DNA of 64,000 nucleotides from Ceraceosorus guamensis. Its lineage: Eukaryota; Basidiomycota; Exobasidiomycetes; Ceraceosorales; Ceraceosoraceae. Numbering within the stretch: position 1 is the first letter of the stretch; every line of letters begins with the position of its first letter. Location of the stretch: contig NW_020290016.1 of NCBI RefSeq assembly GCF_003144195.1, positions 248,001 through 312,000 on the forward strand, written 5' to 3'. Both the position numbers and the translations under genes were made by a program. The notes under the pieces were generated by a model. It saw nothing but the letters and a program-made list of their open reading frames with translations. It was not told the DNA's origin and did not search any database. Shown piece after piece: positions 60,740 through 64,000 of the stretch.

Positions 60740-61709
60740 GATGGAAAGGCAGAGCAGGTATCGCGGAGAGATGGGCAGCACAAGGAAGCGATGCGCTATG
60801 ATAGGAACAGAAAGTGCGAAAGCTTTGTTCCTCGATTGCGAGTTCCTGGAGTTGCAAGTCGGCGCGAATGCGAGCGCGAATGCGAATGCGAATGCGAATG
60901 CGAATGCGAATGCGAGTTTGAGTGCCAGTGATGGAGGATGATTCTGAGACTGGGACACTCGTGACTGGCTTGACGCATTCAATTAGCGGCAGCAGGAAGG
61001 AGTTTGACGACAGCTAGGTGAGTGAATGAGTAGGGCAGAACTTTCAATTGTAGCATGTATAGTCACGAGCGTGTGTACCGACCGGTCCGGTGTATAGTTG
61101 CACGCTCCGCGACATCCCCACAAAGCGCAGCGCAGCGCATCGCATCACACAACCGCCCGCGCATTCAAGATTCGGTCAATCATTCCGGTGCGCGCTCGTG
61201 ATACAACCAAGTATCACGTGATCCAACATTGAGCGTCGCTCCGTCTGCTCACGTGATGGGCAAAGAGCCGCGGTCCAACTCGATTCGAGCACCCATGCAC
61301 GCACTGCGCACTCACAACTGATGCACTCGCGACTCTGGTCTGTCTAGGCGGCTTACATGGATTAAAAAGGTTGTCATCGTTTGCAAGCGCGCGGATGCCA
61401 GTTCGATCGCAGCTCACACACACCCCACCCAAGCCTTGCTAGACCGCATGCACCCTCCCTCACGGCTATCGCCACCTCATTGGATTCCGCAATCATACAC
61501 CTAGACAGGGCGCAGGGGGGATACAAGACATTTCACACAGCAGTGGTGAGTTTGAGTCTTGCTGGGTAAGGTAGCGAGTCAGACATGGTCTCACGTGCAC
61601 CTCGTCGGGCTGAAACCAGCAGCTTTTCCTTCATCCCGCGGTCTCTACTTGATACAGCCGCATCACCATTCTCTTCTCAACGCCCTGCCCTGCCCTTCGC
61701 TACGAAGAC
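60740..61709. promoter_or_regulatory. Divergent promoter region PEX10/aminotransferase
   Basis: 970 bp between divergent starts. It contains the GCGAAT hexanucleotide repeat upstream of PEX10 and a GCGCAGC/GCATC repeat patch near 61125-61150. No gene seen. Confidence 0.45.
60863..60916. repeat. GCGAAT hexanucleotide repeat
   Basis: About eight to nine GCGAAT-type units (one variant, GCGAGC) lie 124-177 bp upstream of the PEX10 start codon. Microsatellite in the probable promoter or leader. Confidence 0.85.
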
Positions 61710-63960
61710 ATGTCGCTGCCTCTCCAACCATCTGCGGATGCGCAGTTCGGTGCGAGACACATCGCAAAGGGAGTTGGAAGGTTGACTAATCACGTGCTGA
61801 AAAGGGGGCAAGGGAGTTGGATCTTTACGGATCAAAATGTAAAGCTGTTGGACTTTACCACAGGCATCGGTGTCGTTGGTCTGGGTGAGTGAGAATGTGT
61901 GTGTGTGGGTGCATTGCAGGGCGTTGCGAGTTGGACTTGAGGCGGCGGCAAACGAGGCTGTGCATTGACAGACGGGGAGGGCGGGGGCGGGTCACATCAT
62001 CGTTGCGATTCCTCTGCTTTTCGAGACAACTCGCGCTCACGCTCGTAAGCGACCTCGCTCGATCCGATCGCTCTCTGCGACTCTGTTGCGCCACGACCGA
62101 CTGTGCTTGCACGCCAGGACATTGCCACCCCAAAGTGACGGCAGCAGCTCAAGAGCAATTGGGCAATCTGGTCCACGCGCAGATCAACATTGGGCATTCT
62201 GAAGCCTACATTGCCTTGCTTCGAGCACTGCTACCCAAATTGGCCCTCGCCCATCCTTCGCTCGACTCGGTATTCTTGTGGAACTCGGGGGCAGAAGCTG
62301 TAGAGGCGGCTATCAAGTTGGCAAGAGGTTGCACGGGAAAACAAAATGTGGTGGTCATGCAAGGTGAGCTGGCGTACTGGTGCGCTGCGAGAGCGCAAGA
62401 GCAAAGAGCAAGATGATGCCCGACACAAGAGAGCTGATTGAGCTGAGCTGGCTGGCTGGCTCATGATGCCGTCATAGGCTCCTACCACGGTAGAACTTTG
62501 CAGACTGCAGGCATGACGAAATCAAAGACGGTCTACTCTGCCACTTTTCATCCCGTGCCCGTGAGTTGTTTGTGGGTGCTGCACGATGCGCGGACGGAGA
62601 TCAGTTTTGGAGCAGAGGTGACCCTGACAACGTGCACACCATACCTGCAGCCCGGCATCTACACTACAGCTTTTCCCTACTATGCGCAGCACGGGCTGCC
62701 ACCGTCCACACCCGAGTCCACTCTAGTCTCTGCCTCGCTGCATCAGCTCAATTTGGTCTTGTCTCAACAGACCTCACCGCGTGATACGGCTGCGATCATC
62801 CTAGAGCCAGTGTTGGGCGAGGGAGGATACGTTCCAGCTCCCGCTTCCTTCCTTCAAGGCCTGCGTAAAATTTGCGATCAGCACGACATTTTGCTGATCT
62901 GCGACGAGGTGCAGAGCGGGAGCGGAAGGACGGGAAAGTGGTGGAGCTGCCAATATGCAAATGTTAGACCGGACATTTTGATCTTTGCGAAAGGCATCGC
63001 CAACGGTCTGCCCTTGTCTGGCATCGCTAGTCGAAAGGAGCTGACGGATAAACAGGCGCCGGGAAGTATGGTGAGTTCGCGAACGCGCGATGACATGGTG
63101 TTGCGTCGGTCAAGCCTTTTTGATTCTGATGGGCCCCTCGAATGGCTGGGACGCTGACCCACTTCTTTTTGCATCCACTTTGCATTTGCCCTGGCTCTTG
63201 CTGCGCGACGTGGACAGGGAGGAACGTATGCGGGCAACGCTGTGGCTTGCGCAGCGGCACAAGCCGTGATCAAGACGTTTGACGAGGAACGCGTCTTGGA
63301 CAATGTAGCAGAGCGCTCTGCGGAGCTATTCGAATTCCTGCACAATCTGCGAAAGACCGAGGCTGGATCATTGATCGAGGATGTGAGAGGATTAGGATTG
63401 ATGGTGGGCGTGCAATTCGTGCTGCCTTCTACATTGAGACAACAACAAGCGGCCGAAAGAGGCGCGGGAAAGAAAGGTCAGGCACCCGTCTTGAACGACG
63501 CCTCACAAAATACCGCCGCCTCGGCGGCGGCGGCGGCTCATGCGGCTAGCAAGGATGGGGAAGAGGACGCGAAGCATTCGCCTTGGGAAGTGGGCATTGC
63601 CCCGAGAATGCAGGTCGCTCCCAAAGTGGTGGCGGAATGCCTTAAGCGGGACATGCTGCTCCTCAGCACCAGCGTGTGAGTCTTTTGTTGTGCCTTGCCC
63701 GTCTTTCTGCCCCCCCGCGCGTACTTGCGCATCACGATCCCGTCAATGTGCTTTCTGCCCTTGCCTTGCTGACCCTTGTTTCTCTTTGTGTTCTTTTGTA
63801 TTTTGTCCCCTCCCTTGGCTCTGCCTGGTCCACGCACGACAGCTTCGATGTGGTCAGGTTCATCCCTCCGCTCAATATTTCGCGCCAAGAGTTGCAAGAG
63901 GGATGCGACAGGTTCCAACAGGCGCTCGAGGCGGTATGGAAGGAGCTAAAGAGTACATGA
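61710..63960 (+). CDS. Class III aminotransferase, 4-aminobutyrate aminotransferase-like
   Basis: PLP enzyme that moves an amino group, probably from an omega-amino acid such as GABA, to a 2-oxo acid. Exons 61710-61884, 62118-62363, 62478-62560, 62651-63070, 63218-63675 and 63843-63960 give 499 residues. Family motifs: TDQNVKLLDFTTGIGVVGLGHCHPKV, broken by intron 1 just before HCHP; LWNSGAEAVEAAIKLAR; GSYHGRT; AAIILEPVLGEGG; LLICDEVQSGSGRTG (PLP-ring Asp); and IFAKGIANGLPLSG with the PLP Lys near residue 282. The end has DVVRFIPPLNI. An Ala/Lys-rich insert of about 50 residues (near 430) is unusual. The sequence looks closer to the bacterial GabT/ArgD type than to mitochondrial Uga1, and there is no clear mitochondrial presequence. 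Substrate uncertain (GABA, ornithine or acetylornithine are alternatives). The stop lies 40 bases from the window edge. Confidence 0.88.
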
Positions 63961-64000
63961 CGAATCACCAGCCCCCCCCCCCTTTGCGATTTTTGATCCT

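Overview
The window is fungal nuclear DNA, most likely from a basidiomycete of the smut lineage (Ustilaginomycotina). This placement is an inference. It rests on intron-rich genes with short GT-AG introns (mostly 50-130 bp), fungal-type proteins (LOA1, TPS1, SPF1, PAT1, GDB1), long Ser/Ala/Gln-rich insertions in otherwise conserved enzymes, and spacers scattered with short motifs of the type ATTCACGATT/AATCGTGAAT. No rRNA, tRNA, CRISPR array, transposon or virus-like element was recognised.

Fourteen protein-coding genes can be supported. For each multi-exon gene I read splice sites by hand so that protein homology and reading frame stay continuous, and every final model sums to a whole number of codons. 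Left part (1-19 kb): LOA1 lysophosphatidic acid acyltransferase (-, 7 exons), TPS1 trehalose-6-phosphate synthase (+, 7 exons), a 4.3 kb spacer, a Ser-rich four-helix membrane protein (+), and a histidine phosphatase (-). Middle (19-36.5 kb): ornithine decarboxylase (+), a CLPTM1-family membrane protein (-, 5 exons), the ER P5A ATPase SPF1 (-, 5 exons, start codon split by an intron), the decapping activator PAT1 (+, 5 exons), and a seven-helix membrane protein (+, 4 exons). Right part (38-64 kb): DEAD-box helicase DED1 (+, 3 exons), glycogen debranching enzyme GDB1 (+, 9 exons), an 8.7 kb stretch without a recognisable gene, a GATA zinc-finger factor (+, 2 exons), peroxin PEX10 (-, 4 exons), and a class III aminotransferase (+, 6 exons).

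The gene set is mostly housekeeping: storage carbohydrate metabolism (TPS1, GDB1), polyamine synthesis (ODC), lipid and ER membrane biology (LOA1, CLPTM1-like, SPF1), mRNA fate (PAT1, DED1) and peroxisome import (PEX10). It is not a metabolic cluster. I found no convincing undescribed multi-gene system. The more unusual points are gene-structure oddities (start codon split in SPF1, a 21-nt microexon in LOA1, tandem acceptors in DED1), a possible PCNA-binding tail on the histidine phosphatase, a roughly 100-residue insertion in TPS1, an exact 45-bp duplication just after GDB1, dispersed palindromic spacer motifs, and two small signal-peptide-like open frames in the spacers.
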